DNA from: Eukaryota sp. TZLM1-RC
Taxonomy: Eukaryota > Metamonada: BaSk clade
Direction: 5' to 3'
Length of the DNA: 64,000 bases
NCBI GenBank assembly: GCA_040285825.1
Contig: JAUPSS010000007.1
Span: forward strand, 706,501 to 770,500
The notes below the pieces were generated by a model. It saw only the letters and a list, made by a program, of their open reading frames with translations. It had not been told where the DNA came from and did not search any database. Every line of letters starts with the position of its first letter. Positions within the stretch are counted from its first letter, which is position 1. Both the position numbers and the translations under genes were made by a program. This document shows positions 21,612-32,484 of the stretch, one piece after another.

Positions 21612-21908
21612 TCAAGGATCCTTTGGTGACGTTGATTCTTCCAAAGGGATGATACTGACATCAGTAGAGGAAAGTTGAAGACTGTGTTGAATCAGATCAA
21701 GAAAACTTTGTGAGTTTGCCACTTCCTTAAGCCGTGATGAGGCATAAATCGCAATATTACCAGCTTCAGTTATTGTTACCAAGAGAACTTCGTTGTTTTG
21801 ATGTGCCTGGCTTACAAGTGTTTTCCGACGCATGGAGAAGGTGAAGTAACGCTTTCGTTTATCCGTGACGTAAGAGTCTTGCTGAGGTATTGATAGTTAA
21901 AGGGTCAT
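21612..21908 (-). pseudogene. MADS-box (SRF-type) gene, outer left copy, broken
   Basis: Counterpart of 55989-56300. From the conserved ATG the fourth codon is TAA, the conserved FSKRRK reads FSMRRK, and 15 bp (five codons after AHQ) are deleted. The rest (NNEVLLVTITEAGNIAIYAS) is still open to the normal stop. The loss of the start region and of a DNA-contact lysine make function unlikely. Confidence 0.75.
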
Positions 21909-22032
21909 TGGCTATGGGTGATCAATATTTTGAATTATTTCACTCAAAGATAATTCAAAAAGTCCCAATCTCACCTTGTTTTTGGAGACAGGGTGTACTA
22001 GGCGTTTTTGTATCAGTAGCTACATCCACGTA

Positions 22033-22248
22033 TCACCTTTGCTGTGTTCTAGCCTCATCATTTCTGTTCATCACATCTTCCACAATCATTACATCCACCA
22101 ACTTACAATAAGTACGGGGATGTACATCAAGGGTCAGGGTACATCGACTACACTGACACACTATCTTGAGAGTGTTCTCCATCAACGCACAATGGCGTAC
22201 ACCATTGGCTCCCTTGATCACCTCCGAAGGATCTGTGATCTGCCACAA
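22033..22248 (-). CDS. Hypothetical Cys-rich reading frame upstream of outer MADS copy (left)
   Basis: 71 codons opening at a TTG or continuing from an upstream exon (acceptor-like TTGCAG just before). It includes RHCALMENTLKIVCQCSRC and HPRTYCKLVDV, with five cysteines that could bind zinc. The right-arm copy differs at two residues. It lies in the same direction as the MADS frame that follows 125 bp later, so it may be an upstream exon of that gene. No family recognised. Confidence 0.3.
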   Translation of the reverse strand: MWQITDPSEVIKGANGVRHCALMENTLKIVCQCSRCTLTLDVHPRTYCKLVDVMIVEDVMNRNDEARTQQR

Positions 22249-22299
22249 ATCTTCTGCAATTCACAAAGTGGAGGACTTAATTGGGACTGACGCATTCGA

Positions 22300-23190
22300 T
22301 TAATCACTACACGAACAATTTTGTCATTTCTTACGGATTTTGAGTTGAAGATTGCTGGACACCAACTTGTGCTCTCAATCACCATTGTTTTCCAATATGA
22401 TGTCAGAGAAGTTATTCAGTGTTCTTTGTCAGGTGACATGCTCCTCACCACTTGATTCGTTATTCAACTATTATTTTAACGATCGTATCATTTTGAAATG
22501 TTTACCTTCCAACAGTTACTTCCTGTAGTATCTCCTTGTTTGTTCCATTATCTACAAACCTTATCTCTCTGTGTTTCAAGACAAATAACAAATCAATCCA
22601 AGTACCATAATAGATCTTTGTAATAAAATTTTGATTCGTAGAGTTATTGTCCAAATACAAGAAAAATTGCTTATTTATTTCAAAGATGTTGAAGAAAACT
22701 AATCGGTATTGACCTGAAACCAGTTTTAATTATATGAATTTTTCTTTCCCAGCACAATGGGTTGACATGAAAGATATTTGTCGTTTGGTAATTGATTAGT
22801 TCCAATCTTGTAATTAAAACAACAACTGATGTTTTAAATCATTTTTAGTGGCAGGTTTTTCATCATCCTCTGCATTATCAAATGATCTACGGTGCAAACC
22901 TAAATTTTGTCTGATCTCTGCAATTCAAGGTACGTTTGTAGATCTATTTATTATTCAAAAACTACTGGCCAGTGATTTGAATGATACAATTTCGTTTCAA
23001 AACTCAGTTCGATGTCAGTAACATGTTTCCAAACCAATGTTCAAATGATTTTACCAAAATGATTCCATAATATACAGTGGGATGTTAGCTTATGTTGTAG
23101 CTTATGCGCAACGGTCCAACAGTCCTTCACGCTTGCTGTGGTTACAGGGCTGTTGCCGTATCCATTGGTTAAATCGAAAGCCAAGTTGTA
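22300..23190. other. Non-coding arm sequence, left
   Basis: No supported gene. Mirrors 54860-55600 in the other arm with scattered differences. Confidence 0.4.
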
Positions 23191-23197
23191 GAAAACA

Positions 23198-23509
23198 TCA
23201 AAGATCCTGTGCTGACGTACGATCTTCCAAGGGAATGATACTGACATCAGCAAAGGGAAGCTGAAGACTTTGTTGCATCAGATCAAGAAAACTCTGTGAG
23301 TTTGCCACTTCCTTCAGGCGTGATGAGGCATAAATTGCAATATTACCAGCTTCAGTTATTGTTACCAAGAGAACCTCATTGTTTTCCTTATGAGCCATTT
23401 GATGTGCCTGGCTGACAAGTGTTTTCCGACGCTTGGAGAAGGTCACGTAACGCTTTCGTTTATTCGTGACGTAAGATTCTTGTTGAGGTATTGATAGTGA
23501 AAGGGTCAT
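23198..23509 (-). CDS. MADS-box protein, SRF type, inner left copy
   Basis: 103 codons, almost all one MADS domain. Residues about 17-39 (KRKRYVTFSKRRKTLVSQAHQ) match the DNA-binding helix of serum response factor, which has RRYTTFSKRKTGIMKKAYEL. Then NNEVLLVTITEAGNIAIYAS is the dimerising beta pair (SRF: QVLLLVASETGHVYTFAT), and SRLKEVANSQSFLDLMQQSL matches the SAM-like end of the SRF group. A TAG just upstream in frame fixes the start at ATGACC. It differs from the right-arm copy at a single residue (K/E) and, by my hand alignment, at one base of 312. Expected role: nuclear dimeric transcription factor binding CArG-like sites. No transactivation domain is present, so it may act as a modulator, or further exons are unseen. 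Confidence 0.75.
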   Translation of the reverse strand: MTLSLSIPQQESYVTNKRKRYVTFSKRRKTLVSQAHQMAHKENNEVLLVTITEAGNIAIYASSRLKEVANSQSFLDLMQQSLQLPFADVSIIPLEDRTSAQDL

Positions 23510-23529
23510 TGGCTATGGGTGATCAATAT

Positions 23530-25330
23530 TTCGAATTATTTCATCCAAAGTTAATTTGAGTTAATTTCAGCTTAAATAATACACAATGGTCTGGTTGACG
23601 TCCTCAAATAGAGTAAAAGATCATGTATGTCATCTACTTCTGTAGTTTTTGTGGCAATATGCGTTCTACATGATTTCTGCCATATGTTTATTTGGTATAA
23701 GCTTCCTTCGTGATGAATGCTGACCTACATGAACACGACTGAGCATCCACTTTAATATTAACATCCTACTGTCTTTATATTCGTGTGTACATTTGGCTCT
23801 CTTAATCACTTGTCATAATGATTCATGTCTTTTCCAATATGGCTCTTGTCAACCACAGCTCATTTATCGTTGGGCACCAGCATTAACATTTTCAGAGTTT
23901 CTTGTTCCATGTCATATTTTTCTTAAAGTTTTACAAATTGGCATATAGAATAATCATCTAACTGATCTATTTGCACAAACAACTTAGGTCGGCCGACATA
24001 ATTTGTTGCCACATGCTGAAATCATTTGCTTTATTACAATTTGATGTTATTTTACTGCCGAAATCATGCTTGATTGCTAGTCATATTCCCATTGGGTCTT
24101 TGTCCAAACATAACAATTTGCTGAACTTTCTTATAGACCTTGTTCCAACAAGTGATTTCACACGCAATGTTCACTATATCTTTGTAGATTCTTTACCCCT
24201 TGCCAATTTAACCTATTTTCAACCAAAGCAGTGTAAAGCTGTCAAAACTTTGAATTGTTTTCTAATGATACTTTTTTGAAGGTCCAAATTCAAAACAAAA
24301 TTAATTAATCTATTAAACCATTAAATGATCTATTAAAACCACAATTCATTGAGTGAACTCTTCATGTTAACCTCACTTTTTAGTTGAATTAAAAATTGAT
24401 TGAATCTCACAAGTAATTATGAAGAACTTCTTACTGAAAATATTCCATATTTTTTGATCAATTTTTTTTGTCAGTAGAACAAACTGATTTAATTTTGTGA
24501 ATGTTTATAATTTCTTCTATAATGAAGCTTAAAGATGGGTATTACAATGTGGTCAAATTAAATGTTGGAAAAGGGAACATTTTCTTGATCGTACTTGGAC
24601 TCAACCATTTAAAAACAAGCCTTTTGTTCATACAGAGTCTATTAATTGTGAGTAATTTGCATAAAGAGAGAAACAACAAAAAGGAACAAGTGAAACTTTA
24701 ATTGCTGTATAATTAAAAGAAAAATGTGTGATCGTTGAAACAAGGCCACTGTTACGTATCATCATTGTGTGTGCTGCTGTGAAAGTCACATTTTAGCTGG
24801 TTCCGGTTGCTGTTTCCTTGTTTGGAACGATGTAAATATCTAGTTTAACCTTTGTTGAAAATACTAGATGATTGTTAAAAGAAAGAGCAGGAAAAGAATT
24901 AATGCTAAATTATTAACACATTCGAATTGTTTTCCATATCTTAAAATATGACTTGTGATTCGAAAATATAAGAAATTTCTCAAGTTGTTTCACAGGATTT
25001 CCTTATTTGACCCGTCAAGTAATGCTCAAGTTGCTCAACGATTCAGTTTTTTGAATTTGTCTCATGATTTGTTTTTGACTTTTGAGTTTTGTCCTTGAGC
25101 CAGTATTCTTTTTTCAAATGTTTAATATAAACAAGCAATACAATAATATTAATGTTGAAAGAGTTTTTAGTCCATAAAAACTGTTTTTGGATAATTATGA
25201 TCTCTACCTGGCAGTAAAGTTGCTGAAACAAGAAAAATTCTCATAAAATGCACTTCGGTTTGAGTCCAACGACGGAACCCAGAGATAAGTATTTTCCTTT
25301 GAAGTTTGAAGAGTTATACATCCAATAATT
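23530..25330. other. Non-coding arm sequence, left
   Basis: Only short open frames that are not kept in the mirror copy (such as 23971-24279). No gene supported. Confidence 0.4.
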
Positions 25331-25333
25331 CTG

Positions 25334-25460
25334 TTGCAACGATTATCAATAATTTTAAAGAATCGATGCACCTAATACACGATTTGAAATCAGGTACTCT
25401 AAGGCCGAGACATTGGGACAGTCCAATGGGAGCTACATGCCAGGATTTTCGATGTAGATG
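25334..25460 (+). pseudogene. Dynein heavy-chain exon fragment, left copy, frameshifted
   Basis: Reads NNFKESMHLIHDLKSGTLRP then RHWDSPMGATCQ before a one-base insertion (GATTTTCG against TATTTCG in the mirror copy) shifts the frame. A GTAAG donor follows at 25461. DLKSxxLRxRHWxxLM is the pattern found in the tail-linker of dynein heavy chains. No further exons are found in the arm. Confidence 0.45.
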
Positions 25461-25469
25461 GTAAGTTTC

Positions 25470-27110
25470 ACAATTCAATTACACACATACGCTTCAAATA
25501 TATATAACGAGAGTGAAATCTTGAATGGGTCAAAGATGTTGTTGGTTGAAATCATGTATGGCAAAAGGTCTAATAGAACAGACTCCTTTGGAAGGATAGT
25601 GCAAAACTCACTGTAAGGCACGATTTTGAACCAGTATAATTATTCTGATTAACAACGTTTCAGAAATTTTTAATACACTAATTAATCACCTTTTGTATGG
25701 TAATTTTGTCGAATTATAGGGTTGCCCATGGTATGATCAGCAATAACGTTATATTGCAATGTAATTGTACTGCATCATGATCCAGCCAGTTGGAGGTTAG
25801 AAAAAAATAAATTAATAAACAATTTCGTCAACACAAAACTTCTTCTTGAACTTCAAAACACTGTCATTGAAGTATTTGTGACAATAAACTCATTCTTTAT
25901 AAGAACCAAGCGCATTGTATATTGTGCAAATGTTCCCAAAACTGATGCTCACATGACATTCAGAAATGAATGATAAGCTGATAATTATAGTTCACACTCG
26001 TGGCATTGAATATTGGAAAATACTAATGCACACATTTATCTGTAGTTAATCACGTATAACTGGTTTAACCCTTTACAACTTAGTTCTGAATCTGAATATG
26101 AGAACAATTAAAGCAAAAACTTAATAGGTTGTTTTGTACGAAAAAGCTGCGACACAGTTAACAGATAATTATGATGAACTAATTCAGTAATTCAGCAACT
26201 GAATGAATCATGAAATAAAACTACGACTTCGACCATAAGGTTATGATGATCACACCAATTGCAGAACAATCATTTGGGGATCAATTTGATGTACTTTACT
26301 AAAAGATTTACAACAACTTTGAAGGACCTATTATATTTGCCAACTGAAAAGTATAATGAGCATTTAAATTTATAAAATTATGTTTATTCAAATATCCAGC
26401 CAATTTAGATCAAAATTTTGTGAAATTAAAATCAATTTTGTATACAACTACATGGCAAAATTTTTTGAATCAGATCATACAACATAACGAAATTGAAAGC
26501 TGCTCAATTTGCTTCGATCGACATTGTTGTGATTTCTTTTTTCTTCAACCAGTTCATGTATCTAACAACATGGTTGTTCCGAACATCACTTGAAAGACTC
26601 TATGCACATTACCATTCAGTGTTGATGATTACAAAATGGTGAAGAGTCTAACCAAGATAGAACATTGTATTCAATGATTCGTATGGATATGAGCCATTGA
26701 AGCCAGTCAACATCAGCCAATACTTTTGTATTCAGCCTTGAAGTATTATAATTTTCCCCTTTTGTGTAGTAAATTTCAATTAGGCATCTAAGCATGATTA
26801 ACATTAAACTGGATTTGTTGTTCCAAATTTTGTGGAGGATTGTCAATCTATACTGCAGGTCTTGTCAATTTACTAATTTGTCAAAATATAATTTTACAAT
26901 CACTTCAGAATTTTATTATATTTAATTATACAAATAAAAATATCTCAAATTCAAAATTTTGAATTTTAAAATCATTGATCCCCAACAATTCACTTTGCAA
27001 GACTCCTAGACCATCATGCTGACAATTCTTAAAATACTTTACAGCAGTAGGCATTAATTGACATGATTTGCTGTGTTATAACGATTAACACCAAAATCTC
27101 AGCTGAGGTC
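25470..27110. other. Non-coding arm sequence, left
   Basis: A minus-strand open frame at 26616-26846 has a partly conserved mirror at 51043-51285 (KIWNNKSSL, IRIIEYNVLSWLDSSPF). It may be a worn REL end, but is too weak to call. Confidence 0.3.
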
Positions 27111-27115
27111 TCTAA

Positions 27116-27263
27116 ACTATTGGTAGTTCAATGAGGCTTGCAAAACTCGAAATCGGCGTAGCAATGATGCTATCGTTTCTAGTTCCTCTTCTGATGCTGA
27201 CCGTTTCGTTATTTAAGCTTTGGTACAATCAATAATGAAATCTCCTCCTGTAACATATGGAAC
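27116..27263 (-). pseudogene. Possible REL remnant downstream of membrane-protein gene, left
   Basis: In the same frame as the membrane gene, after its TAG, the sequence reads VPYVTGGDFIIDCTKA, a TAA, then KRSASEEELETIASLLRRFR. GGxxIIDCT followed by KRS-S---(D/E)(I/L) resembles IIDCTT...KRSSNSDI of the REL copies. Two of the three base differences from the right arm here are synonymous in this frame. It could instead be a last exon of the membrane gene. Confidence 0.3.
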
Positions 27264-27995
27264 CTAAACTGGACATTGAAGCTCACGTTCCAGGGCTCTC
27301 TTTTTGGCCAACAAGAACTTCACTCTCTCTTGCCTTGCCTCTGCTGCATAGATCTCTTGCATGTTACGTTCATGAATTTCCAATAACTTATCACTATTGC
27401 AAAGCAAAACAACTGCGAATCCGATGAAACTGCCGATGAGAATCCATCCAATGGTTTCCACATCTAACCTAAATGGTTGCACTAATTCATTGTGCAGAAT
27501 CTGGAGGTTATCCCAAGTTTCGCTGAGTGTATCAGGTAGATTCACTAGTCGGTGAGTGCAATCTGTGGAACTTCTGGAACAGAATACAGCTATCAGGTTC
27601 ATTACCTCGTACCAACTGCAGAGATTGCATAAACTTTGGCGAAAATCAGCAGCTCGTCCTAGGGATATTTGTGGTTTCTCGAAGCAAGAAGGTTTCCAGT
27701 TCCATTCCACGCCACTTCTTGTAGTATGTATCACTCCTACTACTCTTGGTATTCGTGTCATCAGAATAGCTACATCAATGGTGTGGTTAAGGTTTTGATG
27801 ACTTGCAAAAGAATGAAGCAGAATCTTCCATTCATCATCATGGTACATATTCTCCATACCAAGGTGTCTATTTTCACAAGCGGAGGGATGACAACGTTGA
27901 ATGAAAAGATAGACATTCTGTCTTTCAGATGGAGCTAGTAAAGAAGAACTTACAACACCAAGGAGAAGAAAGAGAATCGCCAAAGGGTATAGCAT
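27264..27995 (-). CDS. Single-pass membrane protein of unknown function, left copy
   Basis: 243 codons. Residues 1-18 (MLYPLAILFLLLGVVSSS) are a signal peptide. The ectodomain, about 19-180, has Cys at 35, 40, 104, 123, 126, 139 and 146, a possible N-glycosylation site NHT at 70-72, and Trp-rich spots (WNWKPSC, CNLCSWYE). Residues 181-199 (TIGWILIGSFIGFAVVLLC) are a membrane helix. The 44-residue cytoplasmic end is charged and helical (ARQERVKFLLAKKRALEREL). Expected topology: type I, outside or in the ER lumen. The first ATG after an AT-rich leader is used. It differs from the right-arm copy at four residues. No family recognised. Confidence 0.7.
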   Translation of the reverse strand: MLYPLAILFLLLGVVSSSLLAPSERQNVYLFIQRCHPSACENRHLGMENMYHDDEWKILLHSFASHQNLNHTIDVAILMTRIPRVVGVIHTTRSGVEWNWKPSCFEKPQISLGRAADFRQSLCNLCSWYEVMNLIAVFCSRSSTDCTHRLVNLPDTLSETWDNLQILHNELVQPFRLDVETIGWILIGSFIGFAVVLLCNSDKLLEIHERNMQEIYAAEARQERVKFLLAKKRALERELQCPV

Positions 27996-28361
27996 TAATG
28001 TTAGAAATGAGCAGTCGATGTGACCATAAATAGAAATATATGATTGTCAGTCATCAATCAGATTGATTGGCAATCAGTTTTGGATTTGTCAAATTCCAAA
28101 GTATCTTTTCTTCAAGACAACCACTAGAAATACAATTCATTTGATTTTTACTGCTAATAATTTCTTAATTACACCACTATGTTGGCGCCCTAAGGCTTAT
28201 ATGTTATGATTAGAAAATAAATCAACTTTTCCTCATGGACTTCTCTTTACTACAATAGACTTTAGGCAACAATAGTTATTGGCCATTTTAAAGTCAAAGG
28301 GTATACCATAACTTCAGCACTTTACTAGTAAACATCCCCAGAAACCAGAAACCTTTACAGC

Positions 28362-28907
28362 ATGTCAGACATCTTTCAGCAAAATATCTCTGACCCCAAT
28401 TCCTCACCTAACATGCAGCAACAGGAACCAGAAACACATACACATATACATAGAAAAGAGGGTAACGAGGCAACGAACCCGGATCCCACCTCTTCCTCCC
28501 TAAAAGTAGAAGAAGATGAAAGAGTGGCCAAGGTCCCTCCATCTTCAGTCATAAAAGAGGTTACGAGAACGGACCCGGCTCCCTCTCCCCTCAAGAATAC
28601 AGAATTGTCCTCGGTGGCAACGAGAACGGACCCGTCTCCCTCTCCCCTCCCAATTATAGAATCTGTCTCAAAGGGAACGGATGGAAATCCCACCTTAAAC
28701 ACGTCTTCCCCACTAGGAGAGTATGAAGAAATTCAATCTCAATTAGATGAGATGGAAGGAGAAGACAACTCCAGTGATGGATTCTACAAACTCTTAACAA
28801 GGACGCGGAGCCTTACCTCGAATCAATGGACTTGTATCCATTCAAGCAGCTCCCTCCTTTATGGAGCCAAACACAAAAAAGTCGACTACATACGAGGTTA
28901 CGAGTAA
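28362..28907 (+). CDS. Gag N-terminal fragment of the small LTR element
   Basis: 181 codons from MSDIFQQNIS. Residues 1-145 follow the gag of gypsy-2, including TRTDPAPSPL (two copies, separated by KNTELSSVA) and EYEEIQSQLDEMEGED. After FYKLL a one-base shift puts the homologous frame (KDAEPYLESMDL, LPPLWS) out of phase, so the last 35 residues are new. This is the only copy in the family with an unbroken frame through the repeat region, because it has no extra 56-bp repeat. Confidence 0.65.
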   Translation: MSDIFQQNISDPNSSPNMQQQEPETHTHIHRKEGNEATNPDPTSSSLKVEEDERVAKVPPSSVIKEVTRTDPAPSPLKNTELSSVATRTDPSPSPLPIIESVSKGTDGNPTLNTSSPLGEYEEIQSQLDEMEGEDNSSDGFYKLLTRTRSLTSNQWTCIHSSSSLLYGAKHKKVDYIRGYE

Positions 28908-29028
28908 AGATTCCACCTCCACTGTTATTGTAATACAATGCAAAGATACGGTTCTTGCTCCTCTGATATTTTTAGTCGTAAAGCCTGTACTTTAACAACA
29001 GAAGACGCCGCCTTCAGGTTTCTGAGGT

Positions 29029-29217
29029 TTGTTACTTTGCTTACTGTTGTTCTTGATCCAACATAGACCCTGCATAATCATCAGCGAATCCATTCTTCGA
29101 TTCCATGATACCTTTACTAAACGACATTACCACGTTACTCGTTTACGAAAAAGGGAAGAAACAGAGCGTCTTCATGTAACGATTAAAACATACACAACAA
29201 AGTATTCAAACACATAG
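29029..29217 (+). pseudogene. Integrase C-terminal remnant in the small LTR element
   Basis: 62 codons. HVTRLRKREETERLH aligns with NTRLQEKREEAERHQ near the end of the gypsy-2 integrase, and RPCIIISESILRFHD with RTDPANILGNLSKFE. It shows that the element arose by a large internal deletion. It lacks every catalytic residue. Confidence 0.55.
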
Positions 29218-29570
29218 ATCTTGGAACGAGGCACTTTTCAGTTATTGCTTACTATTTTATACTAACATTATTGCAGGAAAGTCATAGTACATCAATTGTC
29301 GATCTTAAAAAGATTAAACCGGTGTTTGCGTGAATCCCAATCACTGCAAAGATAATAGACAATAGAAAACATCAGAATTTGGTATTGAGTTCTTAGTAGT
29401 TATTTAGTTATTTGTTCATAGTTTTAGTTTCATATTCATATAAGCTGATTTATTTTGAAAAAGGGAAGAAGCAGTGTTGGCGCCCTAAGGCTTATATGTT
29501 ATGACTAGAAAATAAATCAACTTTTCCTCATTGACTTCTCTTTACTACAATAGACTTTAGGCAACAACTA

Positions 29571-30006
29571 ACCAGCTGATTTAATTTCATTATTGTTGAT
29601 GATCTTTGAAGTGTTATAGTTTAACTGAAATTGTGATTCATATTAGTTGTGTGAAAACGAGAAGATCGAGGGAGTATGCAAACGTTGCTATTGTAATGCA
29701 GAAGTATGAGGTTACTGCATTTGAATTTCTTTTGAGCTTCAAGAATGTTGAAGTTTAGAATAAAATCAGTAAATTATATGCCATGTTTTGTCATGTTACC
29801 ACAATCTGTAACCCACAATAAATCATTGAAATTTGAATAAACATTGTGAGTTATTTAATTTTAATCTTGTTTGAGTGGGTCAATTCTACAAATTGTAAAT
29901 GAAAGTTCGTTTTAGATGAAAAATTTGTGATTTATTGTTGTACCAATTCACAACTTGCTAAATTGGGTTTAGATTCCAACTTCTTTAGTGACATGAACTC
30001 AGACAG
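29571..30006. other. Innermost part of left arm
   Basis: Non-coding. Mirrors 32679-33116 with only two or three differences in the first 215 bp, the closest match along the arms outside the inner MADS block. Confidence 0.5.
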
Positions 30007-30651
30007 CTATATTGAGCTTTGGAATGTTTTAGATCGTATTCTCTGTATTTTCTTCGTTCAATTTATTAGTTTACAACGTGTTGTCATAGCACAAAGAACA
30101 GAACTATCAATATCACAATCAAGCTGGTATATATGAAAATACTGAAGTTTCAATATGATTCATTCATAACTCCAACTCACTTCGCATGACAACAATTTCC
30201 TTGAAACATTGAGAAATGTTCATTATCAAAGCATCAACATCGTCTATTGATCCACTATTCCATGTTTTGGCAAACTCAGGTTTGAAGTGCTCATGCTTGG
30301 CAATATGCAAATTTCATTATCACCGAACAAGGCAGTAATCAACAATTTGGTATTAGGCTGTACGGGTATTTTGGATAAAATACCCGTACGGTTTGATGGT
30401 GTGGAAGCTTGTTTTGAAGATATTGACTTTTAGACTGTAGAAAATAATAAATTAAAATTATTGAAAAAAAATTAGAATCAAGCTTGTTTTATTGAAATCA
30501 TGACTTTATACGGATTTCATTTCCATCCAACAATATGTTTGTTTGCTTGTAGTAGGATGGGATTGTAGTACTACATGCACATTTTCCTGTAGAGCTTGAA
30601 ATTAGAAGCTATTACTTGTCAAGGATACACAGAAAATACTAATCTAAATAT

Positions 30652-31577
30652 TTGTGTAAAGCTGCATTTATTGGTGGAGGCAAAAATTTCATTTTCGATT
30701 TTTCGAAACGTTTTCCTGAAAACCAATGTTTAATAGAACATTGTGTTAGTGACTATTTAGTGCTTTTGCAGAATGAAATTGAAAGCTTCTCACCTCACAT
30801 CAGGTCCAAATGCTTTTCCTGCCGATATTCAAGAAATTCCACCCAGAAATTTGGTTTCCTCAAAATTTGAATACGCCTAATTGCAGAAAAAGATATTAAA
30901 AGTTGTTGAAAACTTGTAATTTGTCGTTGTGGTCAGCTTATTAATTTGAATCATTTATTCGATTGCTAATTTAATATTACATATCGCTCAGTTGTTCATG
31001 ATGCTGTTACAGAGCAACTGAATGCCATGTGTAAAAGCCACCCTATTGAAACTTTTGTTGAACCATATGTGTGTAAATTGTCACCTGAAAAGGAAGATGG
31101 TAATACTTTCGGGAAACGCGGTGCTGATTTAATTACTCCTGGGTCTGATGGTGTGATCAAAGTTGTTGATGTTGTCACTGTTGATGTTTGTAAGAATTCA
31201 GCAATTGATTTTGCTAAGAAAGATGAAACTCCAGTTTGCTTTGCTGAAACGAGCAAAAAAAGTACAAGGAGCCCTTATCTCAGCCTGGGTGTGTTGAGCA
31301 TGTGAAGTATGAGCTGGTTCCTTTTGCTGTTTCTCTTTTTGGTGACATTGAAATATCTGGTATTAAATTTCATGAAGGTTTCAGATGTTTAATAAAGGAT
31401 AGAGCAGAAAAAGAGTTGAACTTTAATTTCTGGCACAATAGAATTGTTTTCAGTATACTTGAAGCAATTCCCGAAATGATAACCAAAGTACTGTTACAAT
31501 TAGGAATAGAGTATGAGAATCGCGCATTGAAGAGGTTTGATGATGTTGATACATGTATTGAGGATATTGAGTTCTAG
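30652..31577 (+). pseudogene. REL domain copy, subfamily C, broken
   Basis: Open pieces in order: 30652-30870 (CKAAFIGGGKNFIFDFSKRF); a stop-containing part with CRCGQLINLNHLFDC, a CxC...H...C knuckle, and YRSVVHDAVTEQL; 31027-31305 with FGKRGADLITPGSDG and VVDVVTVDVCK (nuclease-like RxDxx...D); and, one frame over, 31302-31577 with KYELVPFAVSLFGDIEISG and FWHNRIVFSILEAIP. The end DDVDTCIEDIEF is clean. At least two stops and one frameshift. Same domain order as the copies at 10, 20 and 63 kb but only distantly similar. Confidence 0.6.
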
Positions 31578-31845
31578 TTTTTTTGTTTGGTTATTTTGTT
31601 TGCGTTTCAAAATAAATATTTTTGAAAAAAGAAAAAGAAAAAATTGATAAATAAATATTAAGATTTATGATTATGTATTAAGATTGATTGATTGAAGTTT
31701 GATTTCAGTTGTTGGGTTAAACAACTTGACGAGTTGATCTGTCATCTCTAAAGCCCATGTACAAAGATGCAAGACATCTGCATGTTAACTGTATCCTTGC
31801 GGTAGATGGACATGACCTCTTTACAGTTCATTTTCTGTACTTCTC

Positions 31846-32484
31846 ATGAAGAACAAACATCTATCATCAGCCTTGGCACCAATCGTGGCTCTTATAATTG
31901 TTGGTGCTACTGTTTTCCTATTGATGGGCGGAAAAGACAAGGTCATTGTTCAACAACAACGTTTTGTAGCTCTGACAGGACAGGATGAATATCATGCATA
32001 CGACCTGGAACGATTCATCCACGGAAACTTCAAGCTAGGGATGTTTTACGATGGACAGGGAATAACATATCACAATGCCCCTGAATGTCTCAAAATGTAC
32101 ATGGATGCTGATGTGCTTAGTGAGAGATTGATTGTACCTAAAGGACTAAACAGCATTGGGCAGAATATCCATGGTCACAAGGTATAAAGAACTATCCTCT
32201 CATCACAGACATGTGCAGTTTATCAGCAACAAGCCGAAGATGGAGACTTTCGTCAGTGGTGCTTGTCAGATGATGGATTCTTATTACAATACTGCCGGTT
32301 CAATGGTGCGTTGACATGTATGACGTTCACTGAACACGAAGTTGTCAAGAAAGACCATTCAGTGTATTCACTGTGGTCATGGTGTAACACTGTTAATTCA
32401 GAAGCAATGGATATTGAAGACGGCATTAGTTACGAAGAAGAGGTTCATATTGAACACATGTTGTCCAGAAAACTTCGACGTTAG
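31846..32484 (+). CDS. Small membrane-anchored protein with a 27-nt intron, unknown function
   Basis: Exon 1, 31846-32181 (112 codons), has an uncleaved signal anchor at about residues 11-27 (APIVALIIVGATVFLLMGG) followed by an outside part. An in-frame TAA appears at 32185. Removing 32182-32208, which begins GTATAA and ends CACAG (27 nt), rejoins the frame to exon 2, 32209-32484 (TCAVYQQQAEDGDFRQWCLS...), giving 203 residues with six cysteines in the second half (CAVY, WCLS, YCRF, TCMT, WCNT and PECL in exon 1). Likely a type II protein or secreted. It sits alone in the unique centre of the palindrome. No family recognised. If there is no intron the product is 113 residues. Confidence 0.5.

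Larger units (their letters stand above)
28180..29566 (+). mobile_element. Small non-autonomous LTR element (gag-only relative of gypsy-2), single copy in left arm
   Basis: 1,387 bp with 92-bp LTRs at 28180-28271 and 29475-29566 and the 4-bp duplication ACTA at 28176-28179 and 29567-29570. It contains the first part of gag, a short remnant of the integrase end, the 3' leader and a polypurine tract (29457-29474) as in gypsy-2. Protease, RT, RNase H and the integrase core are absent, so it would need proteins in trans. The layout is like plant TR-GAG or TRIM elements. The LTRs differ at two positions. Confidence 0.88.
21382..30006 (+). repeat. Left arm of large inverted repeat
   Basis: Reverse complement of 32679-56545. 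The outer edge is at CAATTAGCTCGGCCGA, the inner edge at ATGAACTCAGACAG. The arm contains a MADS-box pseudogene and an intact copy, a dynein exon fragment, the membrane-protein gene and one LTR element. It is 8.6 kb long against 23.9 kb for the right arm. Nearly all the difference is the LTR array. Small indels and point changes show the arms are old enough to differ and are not an assembly mirror. Confidence 0.93.

Noticed and set aside
23971-24279. 102-codon plus-strand frame in left arm
   Set aside because: The mirror region in the right arm does not keep the frame open.
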